Origin: Anaerolineales bacterium
Lineage (GTDB): Bacteria; Chloroflexota; Anaerolineae; Anaerolineales; UBA11579
Assembly (NCBI GenBank): GCA_020059485.1
Contig: JAGVCA010000018.1
Coordinates: 1-34,764 of the forward strand
Direction of reading: 5' to 3'
DNA length: 34,764 bases
The notes under the pieces are model-generated. The model saw only the letters and a program-made list of their open reading frames with translations. It did no database searches and was not told the origin of the DNA. How positions within the stretch are numbered: position 1 is the stretch's first letter; each line of letters starts with the position of its first letter. The position numbers were made by a program, and so were the translations under genes. Shown one piece after another: positions 22,043 through 30,630 of the stretch.

Positions 22043-23293
22043 TCAGACTTTGAAAGCCCATTCACCGCTGCGCATGACCGGCTCGGCCTTGCCATCGGCG
22101 GTGATCCCGTCGATATCCATGGCCTCCGACCCGATCATGAAATCGGTATGGATCATGCTGTTGTTGCCGCCGGCGGCCTCAAACTCCTCCGGAGACATCT
22201 CCTCGCCGCCCTCCAGGCTGAAGCGGTAGGCCGCGCCCAGAGCGATATGGCACGAGGCGTTTTCGTCATACAGGGTGTTGAGGAACAATCGCCCGGACTG
22301 CGAGATCGGCGAGCTGTGCGGCACCAGGGCGATCTCGCCCAGATAGCTGGCATTTTCATCGGTGGCCAGCAGGTTCTTTAGGTGCGCTTCACCGACTTCC
22401 GCTTTGGCGTTCACGACCTTGCCGTTATCGAAGGTCAGGCTGAAGTTGTCGATGTACATCATCCCGCGCACGTTCAGCGGCTTGGTAGCCCGGACCGTCC
22501 CGTTGACCTGGGCACGGTGCGGCATGGTGAAAGTCTCCTCGGTCGGGATATTGACCACCGAAGCAATGCCGGCCTTGCTGGTCATCCTGGCAGAGAGCCA
22601 CTGCTGGCCCTTCGGTAAGCCCATCCACAAATCGGTCCCAGGCGCGTTCAGCTTGAGAGCCGCATACTGCTTTTGGTTCATATACTCGGAACGGGCAGCC
22701 AGTACAGCAATATGCCGTTCCCACTCGGCCAGCGGGTCGTCGGTGGTGGTGATGCGGCACATCTTGAAGATCAGTTCCCACATCTGGCGGATGCGCTCGT
22801 CGGCGGGCACATCCGGCAGCACCTTGGCAGCCCAGCGCTCGGTCGGCACCCCGATACCGGACCAGTTGATCCCCCGGCTGCGGACCAGGTTGAAATACGG
22901 CTGCAATTGCTGGTACTCAGCCTTCTGGAAATCCTGCACCAGGGCGGGGTCCTGCTCGATCAGCAAAGTTGGGTCCGGGCTGGCCATGCGGATGATCGCA
23001 TCGCCGCGTTTGCCGGCCTCGATAATGGCATTGGCGCGCCAGTCCGAGACCATCCCGAACGAATCGTGCGGAGCGTGCTCGAACCGCGTCAGGCGCAGCG
23101 GCTCGTTGTCCCACAGGACATCGACAAAGCTGGCACCGGCTCGGTAGGCTTGCTCGGCCAATACCTCTACAAAATCAGCGTTCTCGGTCCAGGGCATGAT
23201 CAGCACACGCTGGCCGGGCTGAACGTTGATCCCGATCTTGATGATCACTTCAGCATATTTTTCCAGGTTCTTCTCAAAATTGTTGTCTGGCAT
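22043..23293 (-). CDS. M29-family aminopeptidase (AmpS/aminopeptidase II type)
   Basis: The 416-residue cytoplasmic metallopeptidase removes N-terminal amino acids. Family features are the N-terminal NFEKNLEKYAEVIIKIGINV with QPGQRVLI, IDNFSLTFDNGKV, EVGEAHLKN, LVPHSSPIS, NTLYDENASCHIALG, and MIHTDFMIGS. They supply the Glu, His and Asp ligands of the two-metal site. I start at MPDNNFEKN (23293), which has AGGAG 5 nt upstream. The frame is open to 23386, but that segment crosses the upstream gene's terminator and a promoter -10. Flanking terminators show it is monocistronic. Confidence 0.9.
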   Translation of the reverse strand: MPDNNFEKNLEKYAEVIIKIGINVQPGQRVLIMPWTENADFVEVLAEQAYRAGASFVDVLWDNEPLRLTRFEHAPHDSFGMVSDWRANAIIEAGKRGDAIIRMASPDPTLLIEQDPALVQDFQKAEYQQLQPYFNLVRSRGINWSGIGVPTERWAAKVLPDVPADERIRQMWELIFKMCRITTTDDPLAEWERHIAVLAARSEYMNQKQYAALKLNAPGTDLWMGLPKGQQWLSARMTSKAGIASVVNIPTEETFTMPHRAQVNGTVRATKPLNVRGMMYIDNFSLTFDNGKVVNAKAEVGEAHLKNLLATDENASYLGEIALVPHSSPISQSGRLFLNTLYDENASCHIALGAAYRFSLEGGEEMSPEEFEAAGGNNSMIHTDFMIGSEAMDIDGITADGKAEPVMRSGEWAFKV

Positions 23294-23324
23294 GTTTACT
23301 CCTATTGATGTTCTGCAAGGAAAG

Positions 23325-23330
23325 ATTATA
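23325..23330 (-). promoter_or_regulatory. -10 element of the aminopeptidase promoter
   Basis: A perfect minus-strand TATAAT lies 31 nt before the chosen start and inside the longer open frame, supporting the shorter protein. A possible -35 TTGTGC lies 19 nt further up. Confidence 0.5.
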
Positions 23331-23381
23331 GTCCTATTTGCGTGTTGCTGCACAAACTGGATGCAGTATCTTCCATCAATA

Positions 23382-23413
23382 AACAAGCCTGGTCAGTTTT
23401 GACCAGGCTTGTT
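23382..23413 (-). terminator. Terminator after the giant sortase-fused surface protein gene
   Basis: A 14-bp perfect stem AACAAGCCTGGTCA/TGACCAGGCTTGTT with a 4-nt loop ends in TTTATT on the minus strand, 18 nt past the stop codon. The T tract is short but the stem is very strong. Confidence 0.75.
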
Positions 23414-23431
23414 GAGAATGTGTTTGTAAGC

Positions 23432-26400
23432 TTACTCTGCTGTCACAGATACCAGGACTGCTTGTACCACCGTCCGCCATCGGTACCCATCGATGAGTGC
23501 ATCAAAGCTGCGGCAAGTGATCAAGGTCAGGTAATCCAGGTCCTGATGATCCAGGACGCTCAGATCAGTCGGAGCCACCTGGCGCACCGAACGGACTTGA
23601 TAGACATAGCGCATTCCGTTGGCATGGAGGATGACCTCCTGTCCCCAGGTCAGCTTATCCAGGTCCACAAATGGGCCTGGCAAGCCATCGGCGGTATACA
23701 CATGAGCAGTCAGGGCTGTGTTCCCTGCCCATGTTGGGTAGGCTGTCCCTTCCAGGTATCCGATCTGGCTGGCCAGCCAGGTGACATCCCAACCGTTCTT
23801 GGTCATCGGCACGCCAACCACCGGTTCGATCAACCCCAGCGTGGGGATCTCCAGCTGAATGCCGCCTGTCTGTTGGAAACTGAGGTCCTTGGGCTTCTGT
23901 CCGATCTCAGTGACCACACCCGGTGCGAAGCCTGTTCCTGGCAGCACTGGGGTCCGGACAGCGATCTCGGACGTGGCAAAATAGGTCAGGTCAGCCGGGC
24001 TCCCCGGGTCGTAGGTCCGTTCGGTGGAGGCTTCATCATAGGGTGATTGGACCCCTTCCGGCTGCCCAGGAGCGGCAGTCGGTATGCCCGGCATGCTCGA
24101 CCACACCAGGTTGGCGATATTCAGTACCTCTTCACCTGGCCGGACATCCCCCATAATCACCTCAAATGAAACAAGCGAACTACTGATCACTTCCAGCTCA
24201 TCCCAAATGATCGATAAGGTTCGTGTGGTCGGGTCGAAACTGTAACTATCAGGGGCTTGCCCTGAAACTGTTGTGACGATGATCCCGCCTGAAGGGATAT
24301 CTAACTCAAGCGGGATCACATCTATGACCTCCAGATCGTATCCAGTGGTGTGCGATTCCAGAGTTGGAGTCACTTCCAGATAGAAGATCACCGGATTACC
24401 GGGCTTGACTACCTCATTCTGGACTGATTTTTCCAGCGAGAAATGTGATTCAACAATACTCAATCCAGGGGTATCATCGGTAAGACTGCCGGTCGACCAG
24501 GTCAGTTCCACTTCGTTGGAATAGGTCAGGCCGTTGCCATCGAAGTTCGCCACCGAATCCAACACTACCACCCGATATCGGATGACGATCGTTTCATAGC
24601 CCGTGGGGTTACTGTTGGTGACAGTGCCCAGGTTGAACTCGAGCGTCCGGCCGCTGTTGCTGATGGCGGGATTGCCAGTCAGCCCATGGGCGCAGTTACC
24701 TGCAGTATTGAAAGCGATTGTGCTGCTGCTGAGAGAAGCCCCAGCAGTGATCGTTTCGCAGTCCACAAATGCGAGGCCGTCATCCAGTTGATCGGTGAGA
24801 TAGAACTGATCTGTGCTGTCTGGCGGGACGACGATTGTGATCTCGTAGGTGATCAATTCGCCGATCGTGACCTCAGGGGTGATCGTGGCTGCCAGATTAT
24901 CACTGGAGATGGTCTTGGTCAGGTCGCGCAGGATATCAATGGCTTGGGTCGAGGCATCCTGATGATCGTTGACCCCGCCATCCCCGGTCCGTTCCCCGCT
25001 ATCATCCCCCGGCAGCGAAGTCCAGATCGCCGTGGCGGTATTGTCAAAAGAGTCAGTCAGGCTGAGCGTCCCCACGACGGCATCAAAGGTGATCTCGACC
25101 TGTTCGCCCAGCGGGATCTGCTCAATTGCGTAAGCGATCGTGCTGCCAGAAGAGTTATCCGTGATCCAGGCAGGGTTAATCCCGCTAGAAGGCGTGATGG
25201 CCAGCGTGCCGCCGACCAGCGTCAGTTCGGGCGGAAGGAGATCCTCGATCTCGATATCAAAAGCATCCGCCGTGCTGCTGGCATCATGCGTCAGCGTGAT
25301 GGTGAAAGTGATCGTTTGCCCATCGGCAGGGGTTTCGTCTGTAACTGTCTTGGTGATCTCCAGGATCGGTTCCAGCACTTCCACATCAGCGGTCTGGGTA
25401 TCCGTGACCCCGTTGATGGTGAAATCGGTGGAATTGGTCAGTGTGTCGCCATTGTCCACGCCGGTTTCATTCACGACCAGCGCCTGGAAGCAGATCAGGA
25501 AGGTGTTGTTCGTATCGTCCCCATCACTATCCACGGTGATCTGACCAAGGGTGAAGGTTACATCACCGCCGGAACCACCCGCAGCCGAGACGCCCAAAGC
25601 GTCACTAAAAGTACCTGCAAAGTTCTGACTCAATGGGCAGGAAGCTGATTGCCCGTTGTTCGTGATCAGTTCAGCGGAGTCTGCCACGTAGGCCAACCCA
25701 TCCGGCAGATCATCGACGATCGTAACCCCTGGGGTGGTGCCCTGCGGCACAGTAACAAACAGGCCGAAAGTCGCGATCTCCCCAACTGCATGGGCTGGGA
25801 TGGTGGTATGAGCAGCAGACGAATCTGTCAGCGATTTGCTGTAGAACGGGTCGGTGACATTCAAGGTAGCGGTGTCCTCGTTCCGATAATCGTTCACGGT
25901 GGTGACTGGATCTCCATTTCTTTCCCCGGTCCCGTCGCCGCTGTTGCCAAGCACGACACTGTTATCCGACCCGGTCGGGTTGGGATTGGTGCCCTTTTCT
26001 CCCGGCAGGGAGGTCCAGGTGACATCGGCAGTATTGTCGATCGCCTGGCTGGGCATGACATCGACCGTGGCGGTGACTTCGTATTCTATTGTGACCATGC
26101 CGCCGGCGGGGATCGCGGCAATCGAGATATCCACCAGATTTCCGGTCCCGGAGGGATTGTTGTTGACCGCCACCAACGGCGCGAAATCGGCGCTGGCCGC
26201 CACACTGGCCGGGTTGAGCGTCAGGTATGTGGCCGGGATCGGGTCTTCAAATTCAATATCAAAAGCGATCACCGTGTTCGAGGCGGTATTGGCCAGGGTG
26301 ATCGTATACGTGATCACATCGCCGGCCTGGATGGTGCTGATGGCCGAGTGTGTTTTGGTCAGAGTGACGCCCGGCTCCCTTACACGGACAGTGACATTGT

Positions 26401-29400
26401 TAGACGTGTCTCCGGACTGCGTCCCCCCCACCAATACCCGGACGTTGTTTGACCGGCCGTCGCCGGCATCATTGCGGTGTGCGTTGCTGCCGTTCTGGTT
26501 GTGCACCAGGGCATTGAACTCGATGAAGGCATATTCTTCGTCGGTATCGCGGTCGAGGTTTTCGATCACGCCCAGGCGGAAGTACACATCCGTACCGCTG
26601 CCATAGGCATCAGAGTTGGTCTCAGAGTTCAGGCTGGTGCTGATGTTCCAGTCCTGCAGATCACATGGAGCCGTCGAGATACATGTATCCGGGATGGCCG
26701 GGACACTGCCAAAATCACTGGTGATCACATTTGCCCGGTCGGGTGGTCCAGCGATAATCGAGGTATCGAACCAGACAGTGGCGGTGCCATCGTTCAGGAA
26801 GATCAAACCGTTTGGCAGTTGGTCATGGAACACCAGATCGGTCATGGTTGACTCAGGCAGGCGCACGCTCATCTGATAGCGCACGATCTCTCCGATGGTG
26901 ACGTTCGTACCGGTGGTGTGACTCTCTGAAGTCGCCACCAGCGATTTAGTCGGCGCGGCGTTGACATCCACCGTGGCGTCATCGTCGAGCGGTTCGGGCA
27001 AATGGTTCGGTCCACCCTCCTCGCCGGCGTAGTTTATGATCGAAGAAGTATTGGTAATCTCACCGGGGGCAACGCTCTGCTTGATAAAAAGGTCATAGGT
27101 GATCACGATGATGTCTTCATTCAGGAGTGGGTCATGCGCCTGGCAAATACCTTGCTGATTGACGTCATCGTCATCCAGCCGGATCCCGGCGCCAAAGAGG
27201 TCCGTCTCGGTCCCGCTTCCCAGTCCAGTGAAGCGTAGTTCTTCCAGCCCGGAGCCGTAATCAAACCCCTGACCGGAGCCGAAGTAGATCTGCAAGTTGA
27301 GGGGATAGGTCCCGCTGGGAGTTTCAAACTCCGCCGGCAGGGTATCCTGGATAGTGATGTCGAAAGCGCCCTTGAGCGAAGACCCGGTGTTTTGGATCAC
27401 GATCGCAAAAGTGACAATATCGCCGGCATCCAGCCCGGAAACATCGCTGTCCAGCTGTCCGACATTGGCCGGCGTGATCGTGCCCGTCCAGCGCGGTTCG
27501 TTCGCAGGCCCGTTGAAGGTGACTGGCTGGGTAACAGAAAAGACATTGCTTGGGTTGCTGGTCCACACGACTGTCTTGGTACTGCGCAGGACAGGCTGGG
27601 TTAGGATAACCTGGATGATATCATTCGATTCGCTGCCAAAGGAGTTGGTGCTGCCTTCCTCGGCATACGCCTGGTTCGTCAGAAACAACCGGTCAGCAAA
27701 AGGATCAGCTGTCACCACCACAGAGAGCAGCAGGTCGACCGTGGTGCTCTCCTGGCGGGTATCGTCGTAATTGGCATAAGCAATGTCCACCCGGTTATTA
27801 GCGGCATTCGCGTCAACTTCGGGTTCAATTGTGGGTCCGGAATTTCCGCTGTTGGCAGTCAAATCCCCCGTGATTGCGCCGTCAGAATCCCATGAGCCGC
27901 TGTCCGCCAACCCTTCCTGCATATAGGTGTAGAAGGTATCTGAAGGGCCATTGGAGACCACGCCAGCTGGTGGGAAGTAACCTGGTGCAGCGGTAAAATC
28001 GTTATAGACAAAGGACCAATTCTCGGATGCGCCATCGTCATCGGGGTCAGTAACATTGAACACCGGCAGGGGCAGATAGTCCTGCAGCAAAAGTTCCTCT
28101 ACATCGCTGGTGAAGAGCTCATAGGTTAGCCGGTAGGTCAACAGATCTCCCGGTTTGATCTCAAGTTTGCCGGTCGCCGGATCGACATACGCAGAATAAT
28201 CGGTCGATCCATTCAGGGCATAGATGTCTTTGGTCAACCCCAAGCTCTTGATGGTCACGGAAGCAGCGGCATCATCTGTTTCAGGTTCCCCAACTGCAAA
28301 GGTTGATGAATCCAGCACATAGCCAAGGATATCCACAGTGTTGTCGAGCACATCGCCCTGGTCCACGCTCGCATCACCAGAGTTCAGCAAGTGATCGTCG
28401 GTGAACTTGTCCTGGATGATGGCTTCGAAAGTGATCGTGGCTGTGGTGGGGCCATTATTGTATGTTGAGCAATCCGGGATTGCGCTGCCCAGCACCGGGT
28501 CCACACAACCACCAACCATCCGCCCATCAGCATCTCCAACCTGATCGATGATCTCATCCGAGACGCGGAAGACCAGTTGGGTGGTGCCAGCCGGAATGGA
28601 GCTAGCCGTGCCGGTGCATTCAGACCCGGGGCCGTCGGTATAATTGCACAAGATATCATAGTTATCGATCGAAAAACCAATTTCAGAAATATTTGTCGGG
28701 TTCCCGCTCAGTGTAAAGGTCAGGCTCCCCGGGACCACCCGCTGGCCATCTGAAAGCAGATCCGAAACAACGATCCCAAGGTCATCGTCGCTGTCAGCAG
28801 GGGTCTGGGTGCCATCCATGTCTCCGCCAAAGGCGAAGAAATCCGAAACCTGGAAAGAAATGGTGTATTTCAGAGTATCGTCGGGGGAATTGTCGTACAA
28901 TCCTGTAACTGGATCCGGAACTGGATTCGTCAGGTTCTCAACGCTCTTTTGGATCGCGATCGACTTATCTTGCAGCGTATGACTGCCCGGAACGCCTGCT
29001 GCGACCACGTGAATAGCAGGCAGATCGCGCGGGTCATTCGGCGTCCAATCACCTTCGGCTGAGACGGTATTGACCGAGGTTGCATCATCCCCTGTACCAG
29101 CGTCGATGACAGCGTTGCTAGTGCTATCCAGCCGAGGGACATAGAACGAGACCGTGATGGTCACATCGGTGTTTGTAACCGTGTCATAGGTCAGGGAGAG
29201 CGTACCTCCAGGCGTAGATGTTAAGGGCTCGCTGATGGCGTCATAAGGAATCGACGAACTCACACCGAGGTATTGAACATTTTCAGGCAGCACATCAACC
29301 ACCACCAGATTATTGATCGTCTGGTCTTCAGCAATATCCACAGTCAGGGTATATGTGCGGGGAAAGTTCGGGCCGGTAGCGGTTTCATCCTGCAGATTGG

Positions 29401-30205
29401 ATGGGCCATTGTATGCTTTCGCGACAGTCATTATCTGAGGCGTGACCGTCCCGTCCGGCCAGCTGGAACTGTCAGTATCAGAGGGCTGCACGATCGGCAG
29501 ATCCCCACAGCACCAGTCATCCAGCGGGTTAGCGCCAAACATAAAACCGCCGCGCACCTTGATCACCAGCCCGGTGCCGACATCGGCATAGTCACGGAAG
29601 GTATCCACCAGGAAGGTGGCATCCACATTCACAACTGCGGCCGGCTGTTCAGAGGTGAAAGACCCAAACGGCAGACGGAGGCTGACCAGTTTATCCCCCG
29701 AGGGACCGCACACATCAACCAGGTCACCTGAGATATCGCGTACCCAGGGGTGTTCCACACACCCGACCCCGGAGGAATGATCCGGAAAGGATTGGACACT
29801 CAAGGTGCCCTGGGCCGCAGAAAAATCCTGTCCCAGGAAACTCGCCTTGACAAAGTCAATCCCGTCGCGCGGCGGGTTCGGGTCGGTACCATCACGGCCA
29901 TCCGCGCCGTTGACCGGGAAAACAAGGTCGATAAACGGGCCATACCCGGTATCGCCGGTATTGTCAAAGCTGACTGTGAACGAGAAATCCTCCCCGAGCA
30001 TCACCGAGCCGGGGAGATTGAGCCCGATGTCCACATTTGGGGCTGCCAGAGGGGCTGCATCTCCGCCTAGATCGGTCGTCCGGGCCGATGCCGGCAATAA
30101 CACCAGGAACAGCGTGACCCCGACGGCGAGCAACAAAAAGAGCCGTATGACGGCTCTTTTGGATCGGGGTAATATTTGTATGAAGAGAGATTGAATGATA
30201 TTCAT
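23432..30205 (-). CDS. Giant DUF11-repeat surface protein with LPGTG motif and C-terminal sortase domain
   Basis: The 2257-residue protein begins with a signal peptide (basic start, hydrophobic VIRLFLLLAVGVTLFLVLLP, cleavage near SARTT). About eleven Ig-like DUF11/D2-type modules follow, marked by recurring starts such as LTKTHSAISTIQAGDVITYT, LEITKTVTDETPADGQTITF and FSLEKSVQNEVVKPG. LPGTG occurs at 2088-2092 and is followed immediately by a sortase barrel (about 2115-2257). The candidate catalytic triad is His2168 (ALTAHVY), Cys2231 (LTLITC) and Arg2242 or Arg2244 (GYRWR). The domain resembles sortases common in Chloroflexota. It would either be an extracellular transpeptidase on a long stalk or process its own sorting motif; which of these is unknown. 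AGGAG lies 13 nt before the ATG, an unusually long gap. Confidence 0.88.
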   Translation of the reverse strand: MNIIQSLFIQILPRSKRAVIRLFLLLAVGVTLFLVLLPASARTTDLGGDAAPLAAPNVDIGLNLPGSVMLGEDFSFTVSFDNTGDTGYGPFIDLVFPVNGADGRDGTDPNPPRDGIDFVKASFLGQDFSAAQGTLSVQSFPDHSSGVGCVEHPWVRDISGDLVDVCGPSGDKLVSLRLPFGSFTSEQPAAVVNVDATFLVDTFRDYADVGTGLVIKVRGGFMFGANPLDDWCCGDLPIVQPSDTDSSSWPDGTVTPQIMTVAKAYNGPSNLQDETATGPNFPRTYTLTVDIAEDQTINNLVVVDVLPENVQYLGVSSSIPYDAISEPLTSTPGGTLSLTYDTVTNTDVTITVSFYVPRLDSTSNAVIDAGTGDDATSVNTVSAEGDWTPNDPRDLPAIHVVAAGVPGSHTLQDKSIAIQKSVENLTNPVPDPVTGLYDNSPDDTLKYTISFQVSDFFAFGGDMDGTQTPADSDDDLGIVVSDLLSDGQRVVPGSLTFTLSGNPTNISEIGFSIDNYDILCNYTDGPGSECTGTASSIPAGTTQLVFRVSDEIIDQVGDADGRMVGGCVDPVLGSAIPDCSTYNNGPTTATITFEAIIQDKFTDDHLLNSGDASVDQGDVLDNTVDILGYVLDSSTFAVGEPETDDAAASVTIKSLGLTKDIYALNGSTDYSAYVDPATGKLEIKPGDLLTYRLTYELFTSDVEELLLQDYLPLPVFNVTDPDDDGASENWSFVYNDFTAAPGYFPPAGVVSNGPSDTFYTYMQEGLADSGSWDSDGAITGDLTANSGNSGPTIEPEVDANAANNRVDIAYANYDDTRQESTTVDLLLSVVVTADPFADRLFLTNQAYAEEGSTNSFGSESNDIIQVILTQPVLRSTKTVVWTSNPSNVFSVTQPVTFNGPANEPRWTGTITPANVGQLDSDVSGLDAGDIVTFAIVIQNTGSSLKGAFDITIQDTLPAEFETPSGTYPLNLQIYFGSGQGFDYGSGLEELRFTGLGSGTETDLFGAGIRLDDDDVNQQGICQAHDPLLNEDIIVITYDLFIKQSVAPGEITNTSSIINYAGEEGGPNHLPEPLDDDATVDVNAAPTKSLVATSESHTTGTNVTIGEIVRYQMSVRLPESTMTDLVFHDQLPNGLIFLNDGTATVWFDTSIIAGPPDRANVITSDFGSVPAIPDTCISTAPCDLQDWNISTSLNSETNSDAYGSGTDVYFRLGVIENLDRDTDEEYAFIEFNALVHNQNGSNAHRNDAGDGRSNNVRVLVGGTQSGDTSNNVTVRVREPGVTLTKTHSAISTIQAGDVITYTITLANTASNTVIAFDIEFEDPIPATYLTLNPASVAASADFAPLVAVNNNPSGTGNLVDISIAAIPAGGMVTIEYEVTATVDVMPSQAIDNTADVTWTSLPGEKGTNPNPTGSDNSVVLGNSGDGTGERNGDPVTTVNDYRNEDTATLNVTDPFYSKSLTDSSAAHTTIPAHAVGEIATFGLFVTVPQGTTPGVTIVDDLPDGLAYVADSAELITNNGQSASCPLSQNFAGTFSDALGVSAAGGSGGDVTFTLGQITVDSDGDDTNNTFLICFQALVVNETGVDNGDTLTNSTDFTINGVTDTQTADVEVLEPILEITKTVTDETPADGQTITFTITLTHDASSTADAFDIEIEDLLPPELTLVGGTLAITPSSGINPAWITDNSSGSTIAYAIEQIPLGEQVEITFDAVVGTLSLTDSFDNTATAIWTSLPGDDSGERTGDGGVNDHQDASTQAIDILRDLTKTISSDNLAATITPEVTIGELITYEITIVVPPDSTDQFYLTDQLDDGLAFVDCETITAGASLSSSTIAFNTAGNCAHGLTGNPAISNSGRTLEFNLGTVTNSNPTGYETIVIRYRVVVLDSVANFDGNGLTYSNEVELTWSTGSLTDDTPGLSIVESHFSLEKSVQNEVVKPGNPVIFYLEVTPTLESHTTGYDLEVIDVIPLELDIPSGGIIVTTVSGQAPDSYSFDPTTRTLSIIWDELEVISSSLVSFEVIMGDVRPGEEVLNIANLVWSSMPGIPTAAPGQPEGVQSPYDEASTERTYDPGSPADLTYFATSEIAVRTPVLPGTGFAPGVVTEIGQKPKDLSFQQTGGIQLEIPTLGLIEPVVGVPMTKNGWDVTWLASQIGYLEGTAYPTWAGNTALTAHVYTADGLPGPFVDLDKLTWGQEVILHANGMRYVYQVRSVRQVAPTDLSVLDHQDLDYLTLITCRSFDALIDGYRWRTVVQAVLVSVTAE

Positions 30206-30474
30206 AGGCGCGTTTCAACTCCTTGTGTTAGCAGCAAAATAATTTTACCCCGAACCCTTACATTTAATAACGCAAACTCGTTGTGAATTCGATCGCCTGC
30301 CCTGCGACTTCTCCATCTGGCTCTTCATCGAGAAGCGCAACGCCTCGCGGCAGATCGTCCAGACGCGTTCCTTTATTTCTTAGACTGTTCTTGTGGTAAT
30401 TACGTCGTCAATTTCAGGCATCATGGAACATTTTTCTCCGTAGCATTTGTAATGAAAACAACTCGATTTTTATC

Positions 30475-30488
30475 AGTACTTGAGTACT
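30475..30488. promoter_or_regulatory. Operator-like dyad AGTACT-TG-AGTACT
   Basis: Two AGTACT palindromes are separated by 2 nt, about 50 nt upstream of the rightward -10. The spacing suits binding of a dimeric regulator. No regulator family can be named. Confidence 0.3.
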
Positions 30489-30539
30489 AACAATTCTGTT
30501 TGTTCAGGGGTAAAAATCGGCTCTTTTCTAGGAATAGAC

Positions 30540-30545
30540 TATAAT
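30540..30545 (+). promoter_or_regulatory. -10 element of the rightward giant surface-protein gene
   Basis: A perfect TATAAT lies 85 nt before the ATG. No consensus -35 is seen at 17 nt (TCGGCT), so activation by a bound factor is possible. Confidence 0.45.
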
Positions 30546-30630
30546 TTCGCAAACGGAGAAGAGGGTTTGTTGAAATCCTTCTTATTTTTTATTCATATCC
30601 TGGCACTCATTTAATTTGAGGAGTTATCTA

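Larger units (their letters stand above)
30206..30630. other. AT-rich divergent intergenic region between two giant surface-protein genes
   Basis: This 425-nt gap carries the control regions for both genes. It holds the rightward -10 (30540-30545), an AGTACT dyad (30475-30488), and a GC-rich island at about 30291-30383. That island reads plus-strand as DRLPCDFSIWLFIEKRNASR and continues 11 codons to a stop, without a start codon. It may be a gene remnant or chance. No riboswitch or small RNA was recognised, and no convincing leftward promoter was found. Confidence 0.5.

Noticed and set aside
30206-30630. Cyclic-di-GMP riboswitch controlling the giant surface proteins
   Set aside because: No GEMM-type conserved core was seen in either orientation.
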